64,000 nucleotides of DNA from Anaerolineae bacterium. GTDB taxonomy: Bacteria; Chloroflexota; Anaerolineae; Promineifilales; Promineifilaceae. The stretch spans positions 99,809 to 163,808 of the forward strand of contig JAHDWJ010000017.1 in the NCBI GenBank assembly GCA_023384415.1, given 5' to 3'. Each line of letters begins with the position of its first letter. The first letter of the stretch is position 1. A program made the position numbers and the translations under genes. The notes below the pieces were generated by a model. The model did not search any database. It was not told the origin of the DNA and saw only the letters and a list, made by a program, of their open reading frames with translations. Shown here piece after piece: positions 28,898 through 36,692 of this stretch.

Positions 28898-29686
28898 ATG
28901 CCCTCCCTCGACCCATTTCAACCACGTGACAGCCTGATCCACCACCTGGACCCAAGGGTCAAGGTGGTGGTGACGGTGTTGTTTATTGTCTCTAATGTCC
29001 TGCTGCCGGATGGGGCATGGCTGGCGTTTGCCCTGGCCTGGGGGATGGCGGCCGCAACCGCACTCCTGGCCCACATTCCCCTCAGCTTCATCCTCAAACG
29101 AGCATTTATTGTAATTCCGTTCACTGCGGCCGCGTTCACCCTGCTCTTCACCCTGCCTGGCGAACCAGTGACATCCTTTCGCCTGTTCACCTGGCAGTTG
29201 ACCATCAGCGATACCGGCCTCATCCGCTTCCTCTCCATCCTGGCCCGCAGTTGGGTCTCGGTACAAATGGCCATTTTGCTGGCCGCTGCTACCCCGTTTT
29301 ATGATTTAATGCACGCCTTACGCCATCTGCGTGTTCCCTCCATTCTCGTCTCCATCATCTCCTTCATGTACCGCTACCTCTTTGTCATGGTAGATGAGGT
29401 GCAGCGGCTCATCCGTGCCCGCACCGCCCGCAGTGCTGTTGTCCCGGGGCAGCGGAGCGGGGGAACGGTCATGTGGCGGGCCAAAGTGACAGGGCATCTG
29501 GCCGGGCAGTTGATGGTTCGCAGCTTTGAACGGAGTGATCGGGTGTATAATGCCATGTTGGCTCGCGGCTTCGGAGGAGAGCTGCTTACCCTGAATCCCC
29601 ACCTCATGCGCCGGCAAGATTGGTACGCGGCCGCGTTAGCCATCCTTTTACTGCTAGGGTTGCAGCTTTGCGGCCGCGTTTTTTGA
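28898..29686 (+). CDS. cbiQ: ECF transporter T component CbiQ
   Basis: ATG 28898 (MPSLDPFQPRDSLIHHLDPR) is chosen because it gives the standard CbiQ start; a GTG at 28850 lies in an intergenic GCGAGTAG-repeat. The protein has four to five membrane spans. Two cytoplasmic coupling motifs are visible: RLIRARTARSA and NAMLARGFGGELL, the A-R-G type helices that dock onto the ATPase. It converts ATP hydrolysis by CbiO into movement of CbiM. Confidence 0.85.
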   Translation: MPSLDPFQPRDSLIHHLDPRVKVVVTVLFIVSNVLLPDGAWLAFALAWGMAAATALLAHIPLSFILKRAFIVIPFTAAAFTLLFTLPGEPVTSFRLFTWQLTISDTGLIRFLSILARSWVSVQMAILLAAATPFYDLMHALRHLRVPSILVSIISFMYRYLFVMVDEVQRLIRARTARSAVVPGQRSGGTVMWRAKVTGHLAGQLMVRSFERSDRVYNAMLARGFGGELLTLNPHLMRRQDWYAAALAILLLLGLQLCGRVF

Positions 29687-29741
29687 GCCAACCGCAATTT
29701 TCACCTACCCCTCACCTTTCACATATCACTCATTACCCCCC

Positions 29742-30506
29742 ATGCCCATCACCCACGCCCCCACCCCCCTCGCCCCCCATCTCCCGGAACACCCGGGACC
29801 AGCCCTCGCTGTCACCGATTTACATTTCTGCTACCCCGATGGTCAGGTGGCCCTGCGCGGCGTCACCTTCCAAATCACCCCTGGGGAAAAAGTAGCCCTG
29901 GTGGGACCCAATGGGGCGGGCAAAAGCACCCTCATGCTCCATCTGAACGGCCTGCTCCCCGGGGAAAGAGGCACTGTCCAGGTAGCCGGGCTGCCCGTCG
30001 CTGACCCCCATCTGCGCCTCATTCGGGCCAAAGTGGGGCTGGTGTTCCAAAATCCAGATGACCAACTGTTTTCGCCCACCGTCTTTGAGGATGTCGCCTT
30101 TGGCCCGCTGCACATTGGTTTTCCAGAAGCAGAAGTGCGGGAGCGGGTAGCCTGGGCCTTAGCCCAGGTAGAGATGGCCGATTTTGCCCGGCGCAGCCCA
30201 TTCCATCTAAGTATGGGGCAGAAAAAGCGGATTGCTATTGCCACCGTCCTGGCTATGAAACCAGATATTTTGGTTTTTGATGAGCCATCGGCCGGCTTAG
30301 ACCCCCGTGCCCGACGCAACTTAATCAACCTGCTGCGTGATCTGCCTTATACCATGCTTGTCTCCACCCACGACATGCACCTGGTCGCCGAATTGTTCGA
30401 CCGCACCATTATTATGGATGAGGGTCAGGTCGTTGCCGATGGTCTTACCGCCCAACTGTTGGCTGATAAGCACTTACTGGAGCGGCACGGATTAGAGATG
30501 CTATAG
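29742..30506 (+). CDS. cbiO: ECF transporter ATP-binding protein CbiO
   Basis: The 254-residue ABC ATPase has Walker A GPNGAGKSTLM, Q-loop VFQNPDDQLF, signature LSMGQKKRIAIA, Walker B ILVFDEPSAGLDP and switch STHDMH. The PDDQLF Q-loop is typical of ECF ATPases. The start at 29742 includes about 20 Pro/Ala-rich residues before LAVTDLHFCYPDGQVAL; a later start cannot be excluded. Only one ATPase gene is present, so it should act as a homodimer. Confidence 0.88.
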   Translation: MPITHAPTPLAPHLPEHPGPALAVTDLHFCYPDGQVALRGVTFQITPGEKVALVGPNGAGKSTLMLHLNGLLPGERGTVQVAGLPVADPHLRLIRAKVGLVFQNPDDQLFSPTVFEDVAFGPLHIGFPEAEVRERVAWALAQVEMADFARRSPFHLSMGQKKRIAIATVLAMKPDILVFDEPSAGLDPRARRNLINLLRDLPYTMLVSTHDMHLVAELFDRTIIMDEGQVVADGLTAQLLADKHLLERHGLEML

Positions 30507-30905
30507 CATTTACGATTGACAATTTTAGATTTACCATTGATAACACTCTGAGTAATATCCATAAAACTCAAAATGTTTTTCACAAACAAGGATTACCCTG
30601 GCTGACGTTTACGCTACACGGCACCATTGATTGACAACTACTTGGGTATTATCATCCGAAAAATGAGAGGGGGGTGGTGCGAACGCTCCCCGTAGAGCCT
30701 GCACTGAGCTTGTCGAAGTAGCAGGTAGCGGGTAGTGCGGCCGCTGCTGTTGCTCATCAAGCTGGTGCCGCCCAAAGCCTGGAGTAAGAAAGAACTCACA
30801 TAGACCATTCGATATTTAACACCCGCTGGTAAAGGTGGGGTACGAACGGATAAATAGAATCGCCAGGATTGACGCACTGGTTTGTCCAGGTTAGGACATT
30901 GGACA
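30507..30905. repeat. Intergenic repeats after cbiO
   Basis: Positions 30508-30570 hold CATTTACGATTGACAATTTT and a following ACACTCTGA segment that recur with about 75 percent identity at 49083-49150. A CCTGCACTGAGCTTGTCGAAG motif near 30700 is a widespread dispersed type. Translations of the rest look like debris and no gene is supported. Confidence 0.5.
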
Positions 30906-31778
30906 TTATTTCCAATTAAGTGGTGACCCCGGCTGTGAGCCAAAATAGGACGGATCACAGCTACCATAACCACTACAATAAAAAAATGATCTCGGGCGAT
31001 CAACAAATTCCCCCTGCCATGAGCCTATCTTTTTAATCTCATAGCCCATTAAGAAACCCATACTGTAAGACAATTCAAAACTAACCTCTACCTTTGCATT
31101 ACCACTAGACGCGAGGTACTGGAGCAAGTCATCAGAACATACATAAATTCTGTATCCAGGAGCTTCCACATAACTTAATGTAACCCCTTTATGGCAGCGG
31201 GAATCAGAATGTCTATCATCAATGGACCAACTCATTGCATGGACAACAGTTCTGCTTGAAGCTAAATTGATACCTACAATGGCTGTTGAAAAAATTAATG
31301 CTGCTATTACAGTGATTCTGCTATGCGGCCGCGCCTGTTTTGACCAAAACCAAAACAAAGGATTCATCATCCTATCTGTGGTTTTCCTGGCCCAATTAGC
31401 ATAAACAATAACCATGTATAACAAGACAGCTGGCAGGAGAGCTTGAACATACCCTGCTGGAGTAAAGATTTGGGGAAATCCTGTAAGGGTCAACCCGCAC
31501 AAGGTCAGGACATAACGCCCACAGGCTATAAGGCCGCCTGTCAGGGCGAGCCAGGCCGCCATACGGGGGTGCCACAAGTTGAGGAGTGCGGCCGCGATCA
31601 TTACAACACCACTAACCAGGAGCAATACCTGGTGACCAAAATCAATATCCTCTATGTCTCCAAGCCCTGTAAGCCATTGTATATACCCATACCTGGTGTA
31701 AAAAACCAGAGAAGCAACAACGGCGTAGAATATAGTCGTTAGAAGTTTATTCAGAAAGGATGGGTGCTGTTCATTCAT
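30906..31778 (-). CDS. Membrane protein with exported C-terminal domain, possible RHS partner
   Basis: The 290-residue protein has about five hydrophobic helices in residues 12-190 (for example VLLLVSGVVMIAAALLNLW and ITVIAALIFSTAIVGINLA). A roughly 110-residue Cys-containing tail follows (SRCHKGVTLSY, VCSDDL, FFYCSGYGSCDPSYF), suggesting disulfides outside the membrane. It starts 25 bases downstream of the RHS tip on the same strand, the place where an immunity gene is expected. Family not recognised; immunity is inference. Confidence 0.55.
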   Translation of the reverse strand: MNEQHPSFLNKLLTTIFYAVVASLVFYTRYGYIQWLTGLGDIEDIDFGHQVLLLVSGVVMIAAALLNLWHPRMAAWLALTGGLIACGRYVLTLCGLTLTGFPQIFTPAGYVQALLPAVLLYMVIVYANWARKTTDRMMNPLFWFWSKQARPHSRITVIAALIFSTAIVGINLASSRTVVHAMSWSIDDRHSDSRCHKGVTLSYVEAPGYRIYVCSDDLLQYLASSGNAKVEVSFELSYSMGFLMGYEIKKIGSWQGEFVDRPRSFFYCSGYGSCDPSYFGSQPGSPLNWK

Positions 31779-31802
31779 TCCATTACTCCCCTGCAGTTAA
31801 CT

Positions 31803-32753
31803 TCAATAAGGCAAAATTATAGATGCTAATTCACTCCCACCCCCAACCAACGGATAATCTCTGATGCTGATTTGGTTAGGTGCAAGTGGGTTGAGACCAA
31901 GTATTGGACCAAACATTGTTCCCCCCCAACCATCTGGAGATAATCGTATCAATGTCCTTACAAGAGACCCATCATAATATTGGTATACTTCCAGGCTTGG
32001 GTATGGATCACGATCCACAAATACATCATAGCCACCAAAAGCATTAGGTGTAAGTATTATAGTTCCGTTTATATCAGGTATGAATACCCTTGCAGCCGGA
32101 CCTAGTGGTATGAATCCACCACCACATTCTGGGACTCCATGGCACTCTGATAACATGCTCTCAAAGGTATCTGTGTCATCGCGGTATACACGGGCAGTAA
32201 AACCATTACGAAGATTGTAAACAATTTTAATTTGCCCAGTTAGCGGGTTCACAGTAACAACAAAATCGCTTTGAGTATAGTCAGCTTCAAAATCCCCAAA
32301 GATAGTAATCGAATCGTTAAGATAGAATTCGACTCTCACATTTCCGTTCACATCTATTTCATCAAGATAAATATAAGCATACCCTCTTGATCGCCATTCA
32401 CTTGAGTTAGAATTAAAACTACGCCCATCGCCATCACCAGTTCTAAAGATTATCTTACTGTCCTGAATAAAGAGGGCAACGCATATAATATTGCCAGAGC
32501 CGCTTGGTGGGGCCGGGCAGTGGCCCGTTGGGTCCACCAGGACGAGAGGGTTGCCCAGGACGTAGCTGTAGCGATTGTGGCTTTGCGGGTTGGTGGGGCT
32601 GGGCACGATGGTGTCGGCGGTCAGGAAGCGGCCTAAGCCGGGGATGTAGTAACGGGCGTTCATGTAGGTCAGGCCAATGTCCCGGTTCTCGTGGTGGCCG
32701 GTGCGGCCGCGCTCGGTGAGGGTGGTGGGTGGGCTGGTGCGGCCGCGTTCCAT
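31803..32753 (-). CDS. Orphan RHS tip with variable C-terminal domain
   Basis: The frame from ATG 32751-32753 encodes the end of an RHS core, TGHHENRDIGLTYMNARYY, GRFLTADTIVPSPTNPQSHN and LGNPLVLVDPTGH. A 230-residue unique domain, beta-rich and acidic, follows and starts after the DPTGH cleavage-type motif. No upstream RHS repeats, transport domain or good ribosome site exist, so it is a displaced toxin tip. The same core occurs four times at 56-64 kb. An ERGRT peptide appears twice, 14 residues apart, each encoded around GCGGCCGC. Activity of the C-terminal domain cannot be predicted. Confidence 0.65.
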   Translation of the reverse strand: MERGRTSPPTTLTERGRTGHHENRDIGLTYMNARYYIPGLGRFLTADTIVPSPTNPQSHNRYSYVLGNPLVLVDPTGHCPAPPSGSGNIICVALFIQDSKIIFRTGDGDGRSFNSNSSEWRSRGYAYIYLDEIDVNGNVRVEFYLNDSITIFGDFEADYTQSDFVVTVNPLTGQIKIVYNLRNGFTARVYRDDTDTFESMLSECHGVPECGGGFIPLGPAARVFIPDINGTIILTPNAFGGYDVFVDRDPYPSLEVYQYYDGSLVRTLIRLSPDGWGGTMFGPILGLNPLAPNQISIRDYPLVGGGSELASIILPY

Positions 32754-33005
32754 GGCTTGCTCCTGGTTAGCTACAGTAATAAATATGGGGCAGCAGTGAG
32801 GCAAGTTGGAAGGGTAAAGCGGTAAAACTGACTGACACGGTGAAGTGTAATGATGATTGGTTGTTGTGTCAATAATAGATTTTACCATGAAATTTATATT
32901 ATTGATTTTACTGTAGAACCTGTGTTATGTTTAGGGCATGGTTCTAACTCTCTACATCCTGGCACGAGAACCTTGAAACTACCTGAACAGCTGCGGAGTA
33001 AAATT

Positions 33006-33797
33006 ATGGATTTAGGATTACAAGGTAAAGTAGCGTTGGTGACGGCCGCGACAGCCGGGTTGGGGTTGGCAACGGCCTGGGAGTTGATCCAAGAAGGGGC
33101 GAAGGTGATGATTTGCGGCCGCGACCCCGACCGTCTCACCCATGCTTTAACCCAATTGGGGCAGGCGGGGAAAAGTGAACAGGTACGCGGCCGCGTCGCC
33201 GATGTGGCCCACCCCACAGAAATAGAGCCGCTGGTCCAGGCCTGTATCAGCGAATTTGGGCAGTTAGACATTCTCATCACCAATGCCGGGGGTCCCCCAG
33301 CCGGGAATTTCACCGGCCTCGATTTTGCCGCCTGGGAAACAGCCATCGAGCTAACCCTGATGAGCCATGTCCGCCTGATCAAAGCCGCCCTGCCCTACTT
33401 ACAACAAAGTGACGCGGCCGCCATCCTCACCATCACCAGCGTCTCCGCCAAACAGCCGATCAGCGGCCTGCTCCTCTCTAATGTGCTGCGGCCAGCCGTC
33501 CTGGGGCTGACCAAATCCCTCTCCCAAGAGTTAGCCCCGACCATCCGGGTCAACTCCATCCTACCCGGCTGGACCGAAACGGAGCGCGTCTCCTCTCTGC
33601 TGGCCTACCGTGCCCAACAAAATCAAACAACCGTTGAGCAAGAGCGAGCCAGCCGTGCCCAAACCATCCCCCTGGGGCGCATCGCCCGTCCAGAAGAGTT
33701 TGGCAAAGTGGCCGCCTTTATGGTCAGCGCGGCCGCATCCTACCTCAATGGAGTCATGCTCCAGGTAGATGGGGGGAGCTACAGCGGGTTGCTATAA
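33006..33797 (+). CDS. SDR-family oxidoreductase of the divergent AASxGLG type
   Basis: ATG 33006 follows GGAGTAAAATT. The 263-residue Rossmann protein has VTAATAGLGLATAWELI in place of the usual TGxxxGIG loop, the conserved DILITNAGGPPAG, ITSVSAK and a PGW segment. The catalytic YxxxK is replaced: the region reads LLSNVLRPAVLGLTKSL, with no Tyr. This substitution is characteristic of a recognised divergent subgroup often labelled 3-oxoacyl-ACP reductase, whose true reaction is unsure. It stands alone and converges with the TPM-domain gene. Confidence 0.8.
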   Translation: MDLGLQGKVALVTAATAGLGLATAWELIQEGAKVMICGRDPDRLTHALTQLGQAGKSEQVRGRVADVAHPTEIEPLVQACISEFGQLDILITNAGGPPAGNFTGLDFAAWETAIELTLMSHVRLIKAALPYLQQSDAAAILTITSVSAKQPISGLLLSNVLRPAVLGLTKSLSQELAPTIRVNSILPGWTETERVSSLLAYRAQQNQTTVEQERASRAQTIPLGRIARPEEFGKVAAFMVSAAASYLNGVMLQVDGGSYSGLL

Positions 33798-33805
33798 CCA
33801 ACCAT

Positions 33806-33860
33806 ACTCTGGCAAAAGTTGATTTCACCCCTGGCATTACCCAACACACCAATACACCAA
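33806..33860. repeat. Convergent-intergenic repeat, copy 2
   Basis: ACTCTGGCAAAAGTTGATTT followed by CCAATACACCAA units repeats the block at 12706 and 36593, shorter here. It lies between the 3' ends of the SDR and TPM-domain genes. Confidence 0.65.
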
Positions 33861-33862
33861 AC

Positions 33863-34969
33863 TCACCACTTCCCACTGCGGCCGCCACCAGAAGAGCGGC
33901 CGCCGCCCGATGAACTCCGGCTAGAACTGCTAGAAGAACGGCTAGAAAAGCTGCCCGATGAACTGCTGCTGCTTTGTGTCTTCATGGGAATCACATGCTC
34001 CGTTCGATGATGATAAGAGCAATGGTGACAGCTAGAAACCCGCTCCTCTAACCCCGTGCTGGAATAGGTTGGCTGGCGCAGAACCCGGCTTTTGGTCTCC
34101 AGAGCGCGGTATTGGCATTGGGTGCATTTTTTGTAATGGGAAAACCAGGCCACAAACGGGACCACTTCATAATGCTGGCAGTTCGGGCATTGCCACACAT
34201 CATAATCCACCGATTTAAGCGACTCCTCTAGCCGCTGCCCCTCTTGCAAAAAAGCATCATCTTCTAACTCCCCCAGCCGGGTCATCTCCGTTAGCTGGCA
34301 GGCCGGGCAGGTGCGCCGACGATAGCGCCGCCATCGGGTCAAAAGGGCGTTGCTGGCTCCCAGTAAAGCCACCGTTCCCCCGCCGGCCCACCAGAGAATA
34401 TTCCGGCCGCTGCTAACAGGCTGCGAAGAGGAGGGGGTTGTAGGAGACACGGCCGCCCACAACGGTTCTGGCTCTCCTCGCAGCCGGGCGGCCATCGCTT
34501 CCACCCCTTCGACAATCCCCAGGCTGTAATTCCCTTCCCGAAACTGGGGCACCATCAGCCGGTCAATAACCGCCCCCAGGCCATCCTCATCGGCTGGGCC
34601 ATACCCCGCACCCAACTCAATCCGCAGCTCCCGATCTTCAATGGCGACCAGGAGCAGCACCCCATCATTCCGCTCGGCATCGCCAATGCCCCACTGGTTA
34701 AACAGCCCGGTAGCAAATGATTCAATCGTCCCATCGCCAGTGCCGTATTCCAGAATGGTCTCAATGGTTAGCACCGTCATCTCCACCCCATGTTCGGCCT
34801 GGAGTGTTTGCAAGGTGGATTGGATGCGGCCGCGGTCCTCATCTGTAATCACCCCGGCCAAATCATTGACATACAAATCCACACGGGGTGGATAACCTGC
34901 CTGGGCCAGGGCCGCGGCCGCCAGCCCCAGCCAGCTAATCAACGCCAACAGAACAGCCATTCGTTTCAT
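33863..34969 (-). CDS. TPM-domain membrane protein with Ser/Gly-rich tail
   Basis: The 368-residue protein begins with a signal peptide (MAVLLALISWLGLAAAALAQ, probable cleavage after AQA). A TPM (YgcG/Psb32-type) domain follows: YVNDLAGVITDEDRGRIQ, ETILEYGTGDGTIES, WGIGDAERNDGVLLLVAIED and ELGAGYGPADED. One membrane helix (NILWWAGGGTVALLGASNAL) anchors it. The cytoplasmic part has two zinc-ribbon pairs (CPACQ, CPNCQ, CTQCQ, CHHCS) and ends in SSGGGRSSGGGRSG, a tail usual in this family. TPM proteins are linked to photosystem repair or envelope stress elsewhere; the role here is unknown. Confidence 0.8.
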   Translation of the reverse strand: MKRMAVLLALISWLGLAAAALAQAGYPPRVDLYVNDLAGVITDEDRGRIQSTLQTLQAEHGVEMTVLTIETILEYGTGDGTIESFATGLFNQWGIGDAERNDGVLLLVAIEDRELRIELGAGYGPADEDGLGAVIDRLMVPQFREGNYSLGIVEGVEAMAARLRGEPEPLWAAVSPTTPSSSQPVSSGRNILWWAGGGTVALLGASNALLTRWRRYRRRTCPACQLTEMTRLGELEDDAFLQEGQRLEESLKSVDYDVWQCPNCQHYEVVPFVAWFSHYKKCTQCQYRALETKSRVLRQPTYSSTGLEERVSSCHHCSYHHRTEHVIPMKTQSSSSSSGSFSSRSSSSSSRSSSGGGRSSGGGRSGKW

Positions 34970-35123
34970 TGTATCCTTCCTAATTGGACAATCTCGCCCG
35001 ACAAAATTAAACTGGTATCATCAGGCTTGGCCACTGACGCGAACTTTCAGTGGCGTAAATAAGATATAAAACGATTTTGATGAGCATTAAGAAAATAGAC
35101 CGGTAATAGAACAACGGATTAGT

Positions 35124-35169
35124 AGGATTTACGGATTGATTTGACCAGTGAAGCCTATCCGTAAATCCT
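35124..35169. repeat. Perfect 13-bp inverted repeat
   Basis: AGGATTTACGGAT (35124-35136) is exactly inverted at 35157-35169 around a 20-base loop, in the 340-base divergent spacer between the TPM-domain gene and the fumarylacetoacetase gene. It could be an operator or a small mobile palindrome. The rest of the spacer holds TACAATCGTAAA-type dispersed repeats. Confidence 0.6.
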
Positions 35170-35309
35170 GAAAATCCGCGTTCCATACTACCGTAATCAC
35201 CCGGCAAACATTACCGATTTATTTTGTGAACCTTCATCAAATCCGTTCTACCGTGACAAATCCAGACGTAAATCATCAATCTACAATCGTAAAGCCAAAG
35301 GACACCCAC

Positions 35310-36578
35310 ATGCCCCACTCTATGCTTTCTTTCCTTGACATTACCCCAGATTCCCACTTTCCTTTGCAAAACTTGCCCTACGGTATTTTCTCCCGGCCCG
35401 GCGAATCAGCTCGCGCCGGGGTAGCTGTTGGCGATTGGGTGCTAGATCTGGCCGTGCTGGAATTTGGCGGCTTTTTTGACCACCCCCTGCTGCGTGGCTT
35501 TGCCCCCTTCTCCCAGGACAGCCTGAACCGGTTCATGGGTCTGGGTAAACCAGCCTGGCAGGTAGCCCGGCGCACCATCCAGGAACTTTTAGCGGCCGAT
35601 AACCCTCTCCTGCGGGATGATGGCGAACTACGCGGCCGCGCCTTCCACCCCCGCAACCAGGTTCTGATGCACCTGCCCGCCCACATCGGCGATTATACTG
35701 ATTTTTACTCCTCCCGTGAACATGCTACCAACGTAGGAATTATGTTTCGCGGCCGCGACAACGCCCTCATGCCCAACTGGTTACATTTGCCCGTCGCCTA
35801 CCATGGTCGGGCCAGCTCCATCATCCCCAGCGGTCAGGACATCCACCGCCCCTATGGGCAACTCGTTGAAGGCAGCAGCACCACCCCCATCTTCTCCCCC
35901 AGCCGCCAAATGGATTTCGAGCTAGAAATGGGGTTCTTTGTCGGTCCGGGTAATGATTTGGGTCGCCCCATCGCCGTAGACGAAGCCCCCAACCATATCT
36001 TTGGCCTGGTGCTGGTCAACGATTGGAGTGCCCGTGACATTCAACGATGGGAATATCAACCCCTCGGCCCGTTCAACGCCAAAAATTTAGCCACCTCAAT
36101 CTCCCCCTGGGTCGTCCCCCTGGAAGCCCTGGAGCCATTCCGTACCCCTGGCCCCGCTCAGGAGCCAAAACCATTGACTTATCTACAAAGCGTAGGCGAT
36201 TGGGCTTACGACATTCACCTGGAAGTGCAACTACAAAGCGAAATGATGGACACCCCCCTCACCATCAGCCGCTCCAACTTCCGTTATCTCTACTGGAACA
36301 TGCCTCAGCAGTTAGCCCACCATACCATCACCGGCTGCAATATGCGCCCAGGGGATTTACTCGCTTCTGGCACCATCAGCGGCCCAGAGCCAGATAGTTA
36401 TGGCAGTTTGTTGGAGCTAACCTGGCGCGGCGAACGGCCCATCCCCTTGCCCACCGGAGAACAGCGTCAATTCCTGGCCGATGGCGACCGGGTGACAATG
36501 ACTGGTTATTGTCAGGGTAAGGGGTATAAAGTTGGTTTTGGTGAGGTAACAGCCCGGCTGCTACCCCCGGCAGGGTAA
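35310..36578 (+). CDS. fahA: Fumarylacetoacetase
   Basis: ATG 35310 is preferred over an upstream in-frame start in repeat sequence, giving 422 residues, the normal family length. Active-site features match the known enzyme: IGDYTDFYSSREHATNVG (metal-ligand Asp and catalytic His), MDFELEMGFF (metal Glu pair), VNDWSARDIQRWEYQPLGPF and TSISPWVV. It hydrolyses fumarylacetoacetate to fumarate and acetoacetate, the last step of tyrosine or homogentisate breakdown. No hmgA or hpd lies in the window. It converges with the eCIS locus. Confidence 0.92.
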   Translation: MPHSMLSFLDITPDSHFPLQNLPYGIFSRPGESARAGVAVGDWVLDLAVLEFGGFFDHPLLRGFAPFSQDSLNRFMGLGKPAWQVARRTIQELLAADNPLLRDDGELRGRAFHPRNQVLMHLPAHIGDYTDFYSSREHATNVGIMFRGRDNALMPNWLHLPVAYHGRASSIIPSGQDIHRPYGQLVEGSSTTPIFSPSRQMDFELEMGFFVGPGNDLGRPIAVDEAPNHIFGLVLVNDWSARDIQRWEYQPLGPFNAKNLATSISPWVVPLEALEPFRTPGPAQEPKPLTYLQSVGDWAYDIHLEVQLQSEMMDTPLTISRSNFRYLYWNMPQQLAHHTITGCNMRPGDLLASGTISGPEPDSYGSLLELTWRGERPIPLPTGEQRQFLADGDRVTMTGYCQGKGYKVGFGEVTARLLPPAG

Positions 36579-36592
36579 GCTACTACCAGACT

Positions 36593-36673
36593 GGACTCTG
36601 GCGAAAATTGATTTCACCAGTGGCAATAACCAATACACCAATCCACAAATAACCAGTGGTCAGATTAAAAAAC
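36593..36673. repeat. Convergent-intergenic repeat, copy 3
   Basis: GGACTCTGGCGAAAATTGAT with CACCAGTGG and CCAATACACCAATCC, then AACCAGTGGTCAGATTAAAA, parallels copy 1 over its full length. It separates the 3' ends of fahA and the last gene of the eCIS locus. Confidence 0.7.
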
Positions 36674-36692
36674 GCCAGACTCCAGTACCAGA

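Noticed and set aside
30638-31006. 122-residue minus-strand frame after cbiO
   Set aside because: It is made largely of dispersed repeats (CTTCGACAAGCTCAGTGCAGG type) and overlaps the end of the better membrane-protein gene.
31725-31737. Another ATATAGTC near the start of the 290-residue membrane gene
   Set aside because: It lies inside the coding region, lacks the leading G and the downstream GAC/CCC, and has no inverted partner.
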